This document shows positions 25,957 to 38,048 of a stretch of 64,000 nucleotides of DNA, one piece after another (position 1 is the first letter of the stretch; every line of letters begins with the position of its first letter). A program made the translations under genes and the position numbers. The stretch covers positions 3,782,001 through 3,846,000 of the forward strand of contig NZ_CP053073.1 of NCBI RefSeq assembly GCF_013003985.1, in the 5' to 3' direction. This DNA comes from Usitatibacter palustris. GTDB taxonomy: Bacteria > Pseudomonadota > Gammaproteobacteria > Burkholderiales > Usitatibacteraceae. The notes beneath the pieces were generated by a model. That model did not search any database. It saw only the letters and a list, made by a program, of their open reading frames with translations, and was not told the origin of the DNA.

Positions 25957-26730
25957 TTACAGCTCGCAGTCGTAGTCGATGGTGAGCGGCGCGTGATCGG
26001 AGAAGCGCTTCGCCTTGTAGATGGAGCACGAGCGCGCGAGCTTCGCGATCCCGGGTGTTGCGATCTGGTAGTCGATCCGCCAGCCCACGTTCTTGTTGTA
26101 CGCATCCCCCCGGCTGGACCAGAACGTGTAGTGGTCGCCTCCAGGCTCCAGCGCCCGGAACACGTCGATCCAGCCCACGCGCTCGAAGATCTCCGTGAGC
26201 CACGCGCGCTCCTCGGGAAGGAAACCCGAGTTCTTCTGGTTGGAGCGCCAGTTCCTCAGGTCGATTTCCTTGTGCGCGATGTTCCAGTCGCCGCACAGCA
26301 CGATCTCGCGGCCGCACGCGCGCATCTGCTCGAGCCTCGGGAGGAAGCGCTTCATGAAGGCGAACTTGCGCGCCTGCGCCTCCTCGCCGCTCGAACCCGA
26401 AGGCAGGTAGAGCGAGATCACGCTCAACTTGCCGAAGTCGACCTGCAGGAAGCGGCCCTGCGCGTCGATGTCCTTGATGCCCAGGCCCATCACCACGTTG
26501 TCGGGCGACTTGCGCGCATAGATCGCGACACCGCTATAGCCGCGCTTCTCGGCCGGATGGAAGAAGGCGTGCAGGCCCCGGGGCGCGAGCAGCGTCCGCG
26601 GCAGGTCCGCCTCCTGCGCCTTGATTTCCTGCAGGCAGACGACGTCCGCCTTCTGGCGCCGCATCCACGGCGCGAATCCCTTCGCGGCCGCGGAGCGAAG
26701 GCCGTTCACATTGAGCGTCACGATGCGCAT
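25957..26730 (-). CDS. xth: Exodeoxyribonuclease III (AP endonuclease)
   Basis: A 257-residue Xth-family enzyme that cuts abasic sites and trims 3' ends in base-excision repair. The start [18 protein letters not shown] is typical, and the metal-binding glutamate lies in [36 protein letters not shown] (catalytic Asp/Asn) and [14 protein letters not shown] (Asp-His pair) complete the active site. ATG 26730 is chosen because an upstream ATG would add 18 residues absent from the family. It lies head to head with pyrE, as is common in betaproteobacteria. It ends six bases before the ABC-F gene. Confidence 0.94.
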   Translation of the reverse strand: MRIVTLNVNGLRSAAAKGFAPWMRRQKADVVCLQEIKAQEADLPRTLLAPRGLHAFFHPAEKRGYSGVAIYARKSPDNVVMGLGIKDIDAQGRFLQVDFGKLSVISLYLPSGSSGEEAQARKFAFMKRFLPRLEQMRACGREIVLCGDWNIAHKEIDLRNWRSNQKNSGFLPEERAWLTEIFERVGWIDVFRALEPGGDHYTFWSSRGDAYNKNVGWRIDYQIATPGIAKLARSCSIYKAKRFSDHAPLTIDYDCEL

Positions 26731-26795
26731 GGGAATGCCCGGCGAAGCCCGCCGGATCGAGGCAAAATAGCGCGTATCGTACACACCGATCCCGC

Positions 26796-27476
26796 ATGAG
26801 CGCCTTGCCCGCCCCCACCCTCGCCCCCGATCCCCACGCGTTCCGCCGCGAGTTCGTCGCGTTCGCCATCGAATCGGGTGCCCTGCGCTTCGGCGAGTTC
26901 AAGACCAAGGCCGGCCGGCTCTCCCCCTACTTCTTCAACTCCGGACTGTTCCGCGACGGCGCGACGATGGGTGCGCTCGCCGGCTACTACGCCCAGGCCG
27001 CGCTCGCTTCCGGAATCGCCTTCGACATGCTGTTCGGCCCCGCCTATAAAGGCATCACGCTGGCCGCCTGCACCGCCGTTTCACTTGCCGCATTGGGTCA
27101 CAATCTGCCGTTCTGCTTCAACCGCAAGGAAGCCAAGGACCACGGCGAAGGCGGCAACATCGTCGGCGCGCCGCTCGCGGGGCGGGTCCTCATCCTGGAC
27201 GACGTGATCACCGATGGCGCTTCCAAGCGCGAGGCGGTCGAGCTGATCCGGGTTGCAGGGGCCACCCCGGCTGGCGTACTAATTGCATTGGATAGGCAGG
27301 AACGAGGATCCGGCGAGCTGTCGGCGGCCCAGGAGGTCGGTCGTCAGTTCGGCGTCCCCGTGACGGCGATTGCCACCCTGGAAGACGTCTTGGCCACGCT
27401 CCGGGGCCGGCCCGACCGCAAGCAGGAGGTCGCACGCATCGAGGAATATCGGCAGCGCTACGGCGCAGTCGCGTAG
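26796..27476 (+). CDS. pyrE: Orotate phosphoribosyltransferase
   Basis: Converts orotate and PRPP to OMP in pyrimidine synthesis; 226 residues. [28 protein letters not shown] is the N-terminal signature (key residues FKTKAGR and SPYF). [13 protein letters not shown] and the Lys/Arg-rich [13 protein letters not shown] form the active-site lid. The PRPP-binding loop is [19 protein letters not shown]. The 65-base gap to xth must hold both divergent promoters; no strong consensus pair was identified there. Confidence 0.95.
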   Translation: MSALPAPTLAPDPHAFRREFVAFAIESGALRFGEFKTKAGRLSPYFFNSGLFRDGATMGALAGYYAQAALASGIAFDMLFGPAYKGITLAACTAVSLAALGHNLPFCFNRKEAKDHGEGGNIVGAPLAGRVLILDDVITDGASKREAVELIRVAGATPAGVLIALDRQERGSGELSAAQEVGRQFGVPVTAIATLEDVLATLRGRPDRKQEVARIEEYRQRYGAVA

Positions 27477-27534
27477 ACATTGTCGCGGGTCAGCCGGCGT
27501 AGATCGGCCTGCCCGAGCGCACGAGGGTAAGACG

Positions 27535-28350
27535 ATGAGAGGCTTGATTGTGTTGCTGGCTGCATTTGCCGCGTCCACGGCGGGTGCTGCCTACCGCTGC
27601 GTGGATGAAAAGGGCGTGACGCATATCGGCGACACGCCGCCCGCGGCCTGCGCGAAGGTGCCGATGTTCGAGGTTTCACGCTCGGGCACGGTACTGCGCA
27701 AGATCGATCCGACGCCGACGGCGGAGGAGGCCAAGTCGCGTGAGGAAGCCGCGGCCAAGGCGAAGGAGGAGGCGAAGCACGCCTTCGAACAGCGCCGCAA
27801 GGATATCGCGCTGCTGGCCACCTACAGCGCCGAGAAGGACTTCGACATCGCCACCGAACGCAATACCGAGCCCATCCAGGGCCGTATCGCCATGGTCCAG
27901 GAGCGCCAGAAGGCCGTCGACAAGCGCCTCAAGGAAATCGAGGAGGAGATGGAGTTCTACAAGGCCGGCAAGAGCAAGGCGTCCTCGAATTCAAAGGTCC
28001 CGGCCAAGACGCGCGAGATTCCGATCCAGCTCCAGACCGACCACGAGCGCACGCTGGGCGAGCAGGCCCATCTCAAGAAGAACCTGGCGGAGTACGAGAA
28101 GGAGCTCGCCGACGTGAAGGCCAAGTACGACGCCGACCGCAAGCGCTGGAAGGAACTGAAGACCAACTCGACGCTGCGCTCGCAAGTGAACGCGCCCACG
28201 AAGGAAGACCAGGAGAAGTTGAAGAACTGGACGCGCGGGCAGGCGGTTTGCGGCGAGAAGACCATCTCGTGCCGGCGCGGCGAATCGTACCTGTGTCTCT
28301 CGAAGGACGGCACCTGGCACTCGGTGCCCTGCGAAGCGCCGAAGCTCTGA
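27535..28350 (+). CDS. DUF4124-containing exported coiled-coil protein
   Basis: A 271-residue exported protein. It has a signal peptide (MRGLIVLLAAFAASTAGAA) and a DUF4124 head (YRCVDEKGVTHIGDTPPAAC). A long charged helical region rich in Lys/Glu/Ala (about residues 60-230) probably forms a coiled coil. The tail carries cysteines (VCGEKTISCRRGESYLCLSK...VPCEA) that could form disulfides. A GAGGG site lies 7-8 bases before ATG 27535. DUF4124 proteins are periplasmic and mostly of unknown role. It stands alone behind pyrE and converges on gatB. Confidence 0.75.
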   Translation: MRGLIVLLAAFAASTAGAAYRCVDEKGVTHIGDTPPAACAKVPMFEVSRSGTVLRKIDPTPTAEEAKSREEAAAKAKEEAKHAFEQRRKDIALLATYSAEKDFDIATERNTEPIQGRIAMVQERQKAVDKRLKEIEEEMEFYKAGKSKASSNSKVPAKTREIPIQLQTDHERTLGEQAHLKKNLAEYEKELADVKAKYDADRKRWKELKTNSTLRSQVNAPTKEDQEKLKNWTRGQAVCGEKTISCRRGESYLCLSKDGTWHSVPCEAPKL

Positions 28351-28354
28351 CGGC

Positions 28355-29784
<1,430 letters not shown>

Positions 29785-29788
<4 letters not shown>

Positions 29789-29822
29789 CCGCGTTTATCC
29801 GCGTTTATCTGCGGATCCCCGG
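29785..29822. repeat. Dispersed-repeat-like sequence at the gatA/gatB junction
   Basis: The plus strand reads CATCCGCGTTTATCCGCGTTTATCTGCGGATC, containing two in-line copies of CCGCGTTTAT (one at 29789-29798, the next from 29799) and a closing ATCTGCGGAT. On the minus strand this is the CCGCAGATAAACGCGGATAAACGCGGAT type of short repeat that I recall as common between genes of many environmental bacteria. Here it supplies the gatA C-terminal codons and the gatB start. No second copy was noticed in the window. Confidence 0.5.
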
Positions 29823-31272
29823 GTTTTCTTTGGTGCCAATCGGTCGCCTGCTGGAACGCATGTGCCGCTGCAAGCATCCGCGCTTCATCAAAATAGTTGC
29901 CGACGATCTGCAATCCCACGGGCCGCCCCTTGTCCCCGAATCCGCAGGGAATCGACAGCCCCGGCAATCCCGCGAGGTTGATGGGGATGGTGTACAGGTC
30001 GTCGAGATACATCTTCACCGGATCGTTGTTCTTCGCACCCAGATCGAACGCCACGCTGGGCGCGGCAGGCCCGGCAATGAGGTCGCACTGCTTGAAGGCC
30101 TCGGTGAAATCGCGCGCGATGAGGCGCCGGATCTTCTGCGCCTGCAGGTAATACGCGTCGTAGTAGCCATGCGAGAGCACGTACGTGCCCACCATGATGC
30201 GGCGCTTCACTTCGGCGCCGAAACCCTGCGCGCGCGTCTTCTTGTACATGTCGAGGAGGTCGGTGTAGCCCTCCGCGCGGAATCCGTAGCGCACGCCATC
30301 GAAGCGCGAGAGGTTCGACGACGCCTCGGCCGGAGCGATCACGTAGTACGCGGGAACCGACAGGCCCTGGTTGGGAAGGCTCACCTCGACCACGGTCGCG
30401 CCGAGCTTCTTGTATTGCTCGATCGCCGCGAGGATCGGCTCGGCGACGTCCCTGGCGAGGTCCTTCGAGAAGTATTCCTTCGGAAGACCTATCCGAAGTC
30501 CCTTCACACCCTTCACGCCTTTCTCGAGCGCGCCGACGTAGTCGTCCTTCGGCCGGTCCATGCAGGTCGAATCGCGCGGGTCGAACCCGGCCATCACCTC
30601 GAGCATGATCGCCAGATCCTCCGCGGTCTTGCCGAGCGCCCCACCCTGGTCGAGCGACGAAGCGAACGCCACCATGCCGTAGCGCGAGACGCGCCCGTAG
30701 GTCGGGCGAATGCCGCTCGTGCCGGTGAACGAAGCGGGCTGGCGAATCGAGCCCCCCGTATCGGTGCCGGTCGCGGCAGGTGCCAGGCGCGCGGCGACCG
30801 CGGCGGCCGAGCCGCCCGAACTGCCGCCGGGCACGGCCGTGAGGTCCCACGGGTTCTTCACCGGACCGAAGTGCGAGTTCTCGTTCGACGAGCCCATCGC
30901 GAACTCGTCCATGTTGGTCTTGCCCAGCAGCACCGCGCCCGCGGCGTTGAATTGCTCGATCACGTGCGCGTCGTAGGGCGCGATCCAGTTGCCGAGGATC
31001 TTCGAGCCGCAGGTCGTGCGCCAGCCGTCGGCGCAGAAGAGATCCTTGTGCGCGATCGGGATGCCGGTGAGCGGCCGCGCCTCGCCCCGGGCGATGCGGG
31101 CGTCGGCGGCCTTCGCCTGCGCGAGGCTCTTGCCGGGGTCGACCGTGATGAAGGCGTTGAGCGAAGCGTTCGCCTGCTCGATGCGCCCGAGGAATGCGCC
31201 CGTGAGCTCCACGCTCGAGAATTTCTTCGCGGCGAGCCCGGCGGCGAGCTCCCTGAGCGTCGAGTCGTGCAT
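29785..31272 (-). CDS. gatA: Asp-tRNA(Asn)/Glu-tRNA(Gln) amidotransferase subunit A
   Basis: A 495-residue amidase-signature subunit that releases ammonia from glutamine. [11 protein letters not shown] holds the catalytic lysine. [14 protein letters not shown] and [16 protein letters not shown] hold the cis-serine and nucleophilic serine. [20 protein letters not shown] lies near the end. The normal end is around [12 protein letters not shown]; the last dozen residues ([11 protein letters not shown]) come from a repeat-like sequence (29785-29822). The start is ATG 31272, sharing one base with the gatC stop; a GTG at 31275 would add one residue. Confidence 0.95.
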
Positions 31273-31556
31273 CACTCGACGACCCGGGGGACCAGGTACA
31301 GGCCTTCTTCGACCTGGGGTGCCACTTCCTGGAACTTCGCGTGCTGGTCGGACTCTGTCACTCGGTCCTCCCGCAGCCGCTGCACGACGTCCTGCGGATG
31401 CGACATGGGCTCGACGCCGGAGGTGTCCACGGCGCGCATCTGCTCGATCATCGCGAAGATGCCGTTGAGCTCTTGCTGCAGTGCAGCAGCCGCGCCGGCA
31501 TCGACTTCGATGCGCGCCAGGTGGGCGATGCGCTGGACTTCTTCAAGGGAAAGCAT
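31272..31556 (-). CDS. gatC: Asp-tRNA(Asn)/Glu-tRNA(Gln) amidotransferase subunit C
   Basis: A 94-residue small subunit that holds GatA and GatB together. It shows the GatC pattern: [53 protein letters not shown], and the closing [17 protein letters not shown]. It is the first gene of gatCAB. A perfect TATAAT on the minus strand (31606-31601) lies about 45 bases upstream of the start. Confidence 0.94.
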   Translation of the reverse strand: MLSLEEVQRIAHLARIEVDAGAAAALQQELNGIFAMIEQMRAVDTSGVEPMSHPQDVVQRLREDRVTESDQHAKFQEVAPQVEEGLYLVPRVVE

Positions 31557-31558
31557 AA

Positions 31559-32704
<1,146 letters not shown>

Positions 32705-32714
32705 CGGGCATGGC

Positions 32715-33623
32715 GTGATCGGAGAGCCGCCCCCGTTCTTCCATCGCGGCCCCAGCCCCCTCGCGCGGGTCACGTTCTTCGCGCTCGTGGCGATCGCCAC
32801 GATGATCGCCGACCACCGCTTCCAGGCGCTCGAAGCGGTTCGCCTTTCCCTCTCGGTCCTCGCCCATCCCGTCCAGCAGATTGCCGCCCTCCCGGGTGAA
32901 ATGTTCGGGCGCGTCGGCGACTACTTCGCGAGCCAGGACCGGTTGATGCGCGAGAACCAGGACCTGAAGGTCAAGCTGCTCGAGCAGGCCGCCGCGGCCC
33001 AGCAGGCGACACTCCTCAAGGCCGAGCAGGAACACCTGCTCGCGATGGAAAAGGGAAAGAGCCGCTTCGACACGCACGGCGTGCTCGCCGAAGTGCTCTA
33101 CGGCGCGCGCAATCCCTTCACGCGCAAGATCGTCGTCGACAAGGGCCTCACGCACGGCATGCGCGCCGGGATGCCGGCAATCGACGGCGAAGGCGTGGTC
33201 GGCCAGATCACCGCGGTGGGCACGTTCACCAGCGAGGTGACGCTGCTCACGGAGAAGGGCCAGTCGGTCCCCGTGATCATCACGCGCAACGGCCTGCGCG
33301 CGATCGCGGTGGGCTCGGGCAAGGATGGCGCGATCGAAGTGCCTTTCATGCCCGCCTCCGCCGACATCCAGAACGGCGACCTCTTCGTGACCTCGGGTAT
33401 CGACGGTACCTATCCGCCGGGACTCGTCGTGGCGAAGGTCACCGGCGTGGAGAAGAACGCCGCGTTCATGTTCGCGCGCATCGCCGCGCGGCCCTCCGCC
33501 GGCGTGGACAACTTCCGCTACGTGATGATCCTGCCCACGCCCGCCGCCGGGCCCGCGCCGCCCGACGCGAAGGGCGAAGAGCGCAAGGCCACGGGCCGCG
33601 ATCGCCCCAAGGGCCGCCGATGA
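32715..33623 (+). CDS. mreC: Rod-shape-determining protein MreC
   Basis: A 302-residue bitopic protein of the elongasome. The assigned start is GTG 32715, giving MIGEPPPFFHRGPSPLARVTFFALVAI, the usual MreC N-terminus (PPFF-RGPSPLAR) followed by the single membrane helix. The only nearby ATG (32710) is followed at once by a stop. A periplasmic coiled coil (about residues 70-115) precedes the beta-barrel pair with LYGARNPFTRKIVVDKG, GEGVVGQITAVG and GLFVTSGIDGTYPPGLVVAKV-like sequence. A Pro/Ala/Lys/Arg tail ends the protein. The stop overlaps mreD as ATGA. Confidence 0.93.
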   Translation: MIGEPPPFFHRGPSPLARVTFFALVAIATMIADHRFQALEAVRLSLSVLAHPVQQIAALPGEMFGRVGDYFASQDRLMRENQDLKVKLLEQAAAAQQATLLKAEQEHLLAMEKGKSRFDTHGVLAEVLYGARNPFTRKIVVDKGLTHGMRAGMPAIDGEGVVGQITAVGTFTSEVTLLTEKGQSVPVIITRNGLRAIAVGSGKDGAIEVPFMPASADIQNGDLFVTSGIDGTYPPGLVVAKVTGVEKNAAFMFARIAARPSAGVDNFRYVMILPTPAAGPAPPDAKGEERKATGRDRPKGRR

Positions 33624-34144
33624 GATCGTCCGACCTCACGCCGCTCGCGCGCGACGTCATGCGCAACCCCGCCAGCGGGGGCTATGTCATTGCCTCGTTC
33701 TTCGCGGCGTACGTGCTCGCGGTCATGCCGGCCTCCGGCACGTGGCTGCTCGCGCGCCCCGATTTCGTCCTGCTGGTGCTGGTCTACTGGGCGCTGCATG
33801 GCCCGCGCCACGTCGGCCAGGGCATCGCGTTCGCGCTGGGATTGCTCATGGATGTCAGCGACTCGATGCTGCTGGGCCAGCACGCGTTCGCCTATGTGAT
33901 CGCCGTGTTCGGCGCTCAGGTGCTGCGCGTGCGCATCCTCGCGTTCCCGTTTCCCGCGCAGACGCTGCACGTGGCCGGCATCTTCATGGTGGCCGCCCTC
34001 GTGATGCTGTTGCTCAACCTCCTGCTGGGCGCCGAGTTCCCGGGGCTCGCGTTCTTCATCTCGCCCCTGCTCACGGCGCTGCTCTGGGGCCCGGCCTCGT
34101 GGGTCCTCGCGATGCGCCGCTCGCGTTCCGAGTCGCCGACATGA
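33620..34144 (+). CDS. mreD: Rod-shape-determining protein MreD
   Basis: A 174-residue integral membrane protein with about five or six hydrophobic segments. It includes the MreD hallmarks PDFVLLVLVYWALHGPRHVGQG and FALGLLMDVSDSMLLGQHAFAYVI. The C-terminal half has AGIFMVAALVMLLLNLLLG and SPLLTALLWGPASWVLAMRR. It overlaps mreC and mrdA by ATGA at both ends, so the three are translated as one coupled set. Confidence 0.92.
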   Translation: MRSSDLTPLARDVMRNPASGGYVIASFFAAYVLAVMPASGTWLLARPDFVLLVLVYWALHGPRHVGQGIAFALGLLMDVSDSMLLGQHAFAYVIAVFGAQVLRVRILAFPFPAQTLHVAGIFMVAALVMLLLNLLLGAEFPGLAFFISPLLTALLWGPASWVLAMRRSRSESPT

Positions 34145-36054
34145 TGCTCGGCCAGGCGCTGCGCGACCAGCAGCGCGAGCTCGTCGTCTTCAGGAATCGC
34201 CTGCTGCTCGCGGGCTTCGGCATCCTCGCGGCCTTCGGCATCCTCGCCACGCGCTTTGCCTGGCTGCAGGTCGTGCAGAAGGATCACTACCACACGCTCG
34301 CCGAGGCCAATCGCATCTCGGTCGTGCCCGTCGTGCCCAACCGCGGCATCATCACCGACCGCAACGGCGAGATCCTCGCGGCGAACTTCTCGGCCTACAC
34401 GCTCGAGATCACGCCGGGGCGCGTGGCCAACGTCGAGCGCGCGATCGACGAGCTCGCCGAGGTGATCGAGGTCACGCCGCGCGACCGCCGGCGCTTCCGC
34501 AAGCTCCAGGAGGAAAGCAAGAACTTCGAGAGCCTGCCGATCCGCACGCGGCTCTCCGAGGAGGAAGTCGCGCGCTTCGCGGTGAACCGCTTCCGCTTCC
34601 CGGGTTTCGAGATCAAGGCGCGCCTCTTCCGCTCCTATCCGCAAGGCGAAGTCGCCTCGCACGCGATCGGCTACATCGGCCGGATCAACGAACCCGACGT
34701 GAAGCGCATCGAAGCGCAGGGCCTCGCCACCAACTACAAGGGCACCGACCACATCGGCAAGCTCGGCCTCGAGGGCGCGTACGAGAAGGAGCTGCACGGC
34801 CTCACCGGCAGCGAGCAGGTCGAGATCGACGCGGGCGGGCGCGCCATTCGCGCGCTGTCCCGGAACGAGCCGATCTCGGGCAACAACCTCCAGGTCACGC
34901 TCGACCTCCAGCTGCAGAAGGTCGCCGAGGAAGCCTTCCAGGATTATCGCGGCGCGCTCGTGGCGATCGACCCGAAGACGGGCGACGTGCTCGCCCTCGT
35001 CTCCAAACCCGGCTTCGACCCGAACCTCTTCGTCGACGGCATCGACCCGGTGAACTGGGACGCGCTCAACAACTCGCCCGACAAGCCGCTCAACAATCGC
35101 GCGTTGCGCGGGCAGTACCCGCCGGGCTCGACCATCAAGCCGTTCCTGGCGCTCGCGGCACTCGAGTACAAGAAGCGCACGCCCGAGTTCGCCATCTCCG
35201 ACCCGGGCTTCTTCACGCTGCCCGGCGTCGCGCACCGCTATCGCGACCACAAGGTCGGCGGCCACGGCAGCGTGAACCTGCACAAGGCGGTGGTGGTTTC
35301 CTGTGACACGTATTTCTACGGGCTCTCGAACGACCTCGGGATCGACAACATCCACCGCTTCATGACGCAGTTCGGGTTCGGCGCGCGCACGGGCATCGAC
35401 ATCGAAGGCGAGCTCACCGGCATACAGCCCTCGACCGAATGGAAGTGGCAGCGCTTCAAGCAGAAGTGGTACTCGGGCGACACGATCAGCGTGGGCATCG
35501 GCCAGGGCTACTGGCTCACGACCCCCATGCAACTCGCCGCCGCGACCGCCACGCTCGCCAATGACGGCGTGGTCGTCCATCCGCGGCTCCTGAAGGCCGT
35601 GCAGGACTCGAAGACGCAGGAAGTGAAGGCGCTGCACCAGCCGATGGGCGAGCGCCTGCCGTTCAAGCCCGAGCACCTCGCCCTCATCAAGAACGCGATG
35701 ATCGACGTAACCAAGCCCGGCGGCACGGCCGCGCGCGCGGGTGCGGGCGCGCCGTACACGATCGCCGCGAAGACCGGCACCGCGCAGGTGATCGGCATGA
35801 AGCAGGGCGAGAAGTACGACGAGAAGAAGGTGAAGGAAGTGCACCGCGACCACGCGATCTTCATCGCCTATGCGCCCGCCGAGGATCCGAAGATCGCCCT
35901 GGCGCTGCTCGTCGAGAACGGCGGCCACGGCGGCTCGACCGCCGCCCCGATCGCGCGCGAGGTCTTCGACTTCCACCTGCTCGGCAAGCGCCCGGCCAAG
36001 CGCCAGAAGCTCGGCGACGACGAACCCGGCGAAGTGCCGCCGCCGCCGCAATGA
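34141..36054 (+). CDS. mrdA: Peptidoglycan transpeptidase PBP2 (elongasome)
   Basis: A 637-residue class B penicillin-binding protein that crosslinks peptidoglycan during elongation. One N-terminal membrane helix (LLLAGFGILAAFGILATRFAW) is followed by the pedestal with PNRGIITDRNGEILAANF. The transpeptidase motifs are S330-TIK in PPGSTIKPFLA, SCD in VVSCDTYFYGLS, and K544-TGT in AAKTGTAQV. From memory these positions coincide with those of E. coli PBP2, which supports ATG 34141 as start. A Lys/Asp/Pro-rich tail (about 25 residues) ends the protein. It overlaps mreD and rodA. Confidence 0.96.
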   Translation: MMLGQALRDQQRELVVFRNRLLLAGFGILAAFGILATRFAWLQVVQKDHYHTLAEANRISVVPVVPNRGIITDRNGEILAANFSAYTLEITPGRVANVERAIDELAEVIEVTPRDRRRFRKLQEESKNFESLPIRTRLSEEEVARFAVNRFRFPGFEIKARLFRSYPQGEVASHAIGYIGRINEPDVKRIEAQGLATNYKGTDHIGKLGLEGAYEKELHGLTGSEQVEIDAGGRAIRALSRNEPISGNNLQVTLDLQLQKVAEEAFQDYRGALVAIDPKTGDVLALVSKPGFDPNLFVDGIDPVNWDALNNSPDKPLNNRALRGQYPPGSTIKPFLALAALEYKKRTPEFAISDPGFFTLPGVAHRYRDHKVGGHGSVNLHKAVVVSCDTYFYGLSNDLGIDNIHRFMTQFGFGARTGIDIEGELTGIQPSTEWKWQRFKQKWYSGDTISVGIGQGYWLTTPMQLAAATATLANDGVVVHPRLLKAVQDSKTQEVKALHQPMGERLPFKPEHLALIKNAMIDVTKPGGTAARAGAGAPYTIAAKTGTAQVIGMKQGEKYDEKKVKEVHRDHAIFIAYAPAEDPKIALALLVENGGHGGSTAAPIAREVFDFHLLGKRPAKRQKLGDDEPGEVPPPPQ

Positions 36055-37148
36055 TCGGTCGCATCTTCGATCTCTTTTCGCGGCGCATCGACGGCCCGCT
36101 GATGGCCGCGCTCGCGATCCTGATCGCGCTCGGCCTCACCGTGATCTACTCGTCGCAGGGCGGCGCCTCCTTCGACCGCGTCATCCTCCAGTCGCGCAGC
36201 CTCCTCGTGGCACTCGCAGCCCTCTGGGTCGCGGCGAACGTCCCGCCGCAAACGCTGCTCAGGCTCGCGGTGCCGATCTACTGCGTGGGGCTGGCCCTCC
36301 TCATCGGCGTCGCGCTCTTCGGCGACGTGCGCAACGGCGCGCGCCGCTGGCTCAACCTCGGCTTCACGTCGATCCAGCCCTCGGAGGTCATGAAGATCGC
36401 CGTGCCGCTGGTGCTCGCGTGGTACTTCCACCGCCACGAGGAGGGGCTGCGCCTGCGCGACTTCTTCGTCGCGACCGTTCTTCTGGCGCTTCCCGTGGGA
36501 CTGATCGCGCGCCAACCCGACCTGGGCACGGCACTGCTCATCTTCGCCTCGGGCTTCTTCGTGATCTTCCTCGCCGGCCTCTCCTGGAAAGTGCTCGTGG
36601 GGCTGGGTGCCTCGGGACTCGCGAGCCTGCCGTTCCTCTGGTCGATGATGCATGACTACCAGCGCCAGCGAGTCCTCACGCTCATCGATCCATCGCAGGA
36701 TCCGCTCGGCGCCGGATACCACATCATCCAGTCGACGATCGCGATCGGCTCCGGGGGCGTGCTCGGCAAGGGTTGGCTCAACGGCACGCAGGCGCAGCTC
36801 GAGTTCGTGCCCGAGCGCTCCACCGACTTCATCCTTGCGGTGTACGGCGAGGAGTTCGGGCTCGCGGGCACGGTCGTGCTGATCACGCTCTACCTGCTGG
36901 TGATCGGCCGCGGCCTGATGATCGCCGCCAATGCCTCGACCGTGTTCGCGCGGCTGCTCGCGGGTGCCATCACGCTCACGTTCTTCACGTACGCTTTCGT
37001 GAACATGGGCATGGTCAGCGGAATCCTTCCGGTGGTGGGCGTGCCGCTGCCGCTCATCAGCTACGGCGGCACGGCGCTGCTGTCGATGCTGATCGGCTTC
37101 GGCATCCTCATGTCGATCGCCACGCACAAGCAGTTGGTGTCGAGTTGA
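36051..37148 (+). CDS. rodA: SEDS peptidoglycan glycosyltransferase RodA
   Basis: A 365-residue polytopic SEDS enzyme that polymerises lipid II with PBP2. SEDS landmarks: NGARRWLNLGFTSIQPSEVMKI, ARQPDLGTALLIFASG, DPLGAGYHIIQSTIAIGSGG, WLNGTQAQLEFVPERSTDFI, ILAVYGEEFGLAG and GVPLPLISYGGTALLSMLIGFG. About ten membrane segments. It is coupled to mrdA by ATGA and to rlpA by TTGA. Confidence 0.97.
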   Translation: MIGRIFDLFSRRIDGPLMAALAILIALGLTVIYSSQGGASFDRVILQSRSLLVALAALWVAANVPPQTLLRLAVPIYCVGLALLIGVALFGDVRNGARRWLNLGFTSIQPSEVMKIAVPLVLAWYFHRHEEGLRLRDFFVATVLLALPVGLIARQPDLGTALLIFASGFFVIFLAGLSWKVLVGLGASGLASLPFLWSMMHDYQRQRVLTLIDPSQDPLGAGYHIIQSTIAIGSGGVLGKGWLNGTQAQLEFVPERSTDFILAVYGEEFGLAGTVVLITLYLLVIGRGLMIAANASTVFARLLAGAITLTFFTYAFVNMGMVSGILPVVGVPLPLISYGGTALLSMLIGFGILMSIATHKQLVSS

Positions 37149-38044
37149 GGGCGGGCTTCGCGGTCCTTGTCGCCGTGCTGCTCGCGACCGGGCTCGCCGG
37201 CTGCGGCTCCACGCCGAAGAAGGACGAACCGCGCAAGCCTTCGTACTACTCCGACGACGGCCCACCCGACAAGACACCCGACAACCTCGCGTCGATTCCC
37301 GATGCGGTGCCGCGCGACGAGCCCTTCCACCGCTTCGCGAACCGCCCCTATACCGTCTTCGGCCGCAGCTACGCGCCGGTCGTGAACAACGACCCGCTGA
37401 AGGAGCGCGGCATGGCCTCGTGGTATGGCAAGAAATTCCACGGGCAGAAGACCGCGAGCGGCGAGGTGTACGACATGTTCGCGATGACCGCGGCGCACAA
37501 GACCCTGCCGCTGCCGAGCTACGTGCGCGTGACCAACGTGCGCGATGGGCGCTCGGTCGTCGTGCGCGTGAACGATCGCGGCCCCTTCCACCAGGACCGG
37601 ATCATCGACTTGTCGTATGCGGCGGCTTCGCGCATCGGGATCGCGGGTCCGGGCAGTGGGCTGGTCGAGGTCGAGCGGGTTTTCGCCGGCTCGCGCGTCG
37701 AGGTGGCGAAGGCTCCCGCGTCCTCTGTGGCTCCGCCGTCGCGCACGGTTGCCACGCCGCTTACGCCGCCGCCGGTGATCGTCGAAACCGCCGTGGTCGC
37801 GCGCGAGACGGACGGCGCACTGTGGCTGCAACTGGGTGCGTTCGGAAGCGCGGAGAACGCCGAGCTCTTCCGTGCGCGCATGGCCCGCACGCTCACCTGG
37901 AACAACGAGCCGCTCTCGATCGCCGTGCACGACGGCCTGCATCGCGTGCGCATGGGTCCGTATCGCAATCGCGAGGAAGCTTCCGCGATCGCCGACCAGG
38001 TTCGCGAGTCGCTCGGGTTCGCGCCCGCGATCTCCGCGCGGTAA
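37145..38044 (+). CDS. rlpA: Septal ring lytic transglycosylase / lipoprotein RlpA
   Basis: A 299-residue outer-membrane lipoprotein. The signal peptide ends in lipobox LAGC (Cys about residue 19). The double-psi barrel RlpA domain has GMASWYGKKFHGQKTASGEVYD, TAAHKTLPLPSYVRVTN and VVRVNDRGPFHQDRIIDLSYAAA. A Pro/Ala/Val linker leads to a C-terminal SPOR domain (LWLQLGAFGSAENAELFRARM...HRVRMGPYRNREEA) that binds denuded glycan. The start is TTG 37145, overlapping the rodA stop as TTGA and giving a short normal signal peptide; no ATG or GTG is better placed. Confidence 0.93.
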   Translation: MRAGFAVLVAVLLATGLAGCGSTPKKDEPRKPSYYSDDGPPDKTPDNLASIPDAVPRDEPFHRFANRPYTVFGRSYAPVVNNDPLKERGMASWYGKKFHGQKTASGEVYDMFAMTAAHKTLPLPSYVRVTNVRDGRSVVVRVNDRGPFHQDRIIDLSYAAASRIGIAGPGSGLVEVERVFAGSRVEVAKAPASSVAPPSRTVATPLTPPPVIVETAVVARETDGALWLQLGAFGSAENAELFRARMARTLTWNNEPLSIAVHDGLHRVRMGPYRNREEASAIADQVRESLGFAPAISAR

Positions 38045-38048
38045 GCCC

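Noticed and set aside
23998..26799. 933-codon plus-strand frame opposite the ABC-F and exonuclease genes
   Set aside because: Antisense shadow; the minus strand carries complete Walker motifs and nuclease active-site motifs.
33916..36051. 711-codon minus-strand frame opposite mreD/mrdA
   Set aside because: Antisense shadow; PBP2 on the plus strand has all catalytic motifs.
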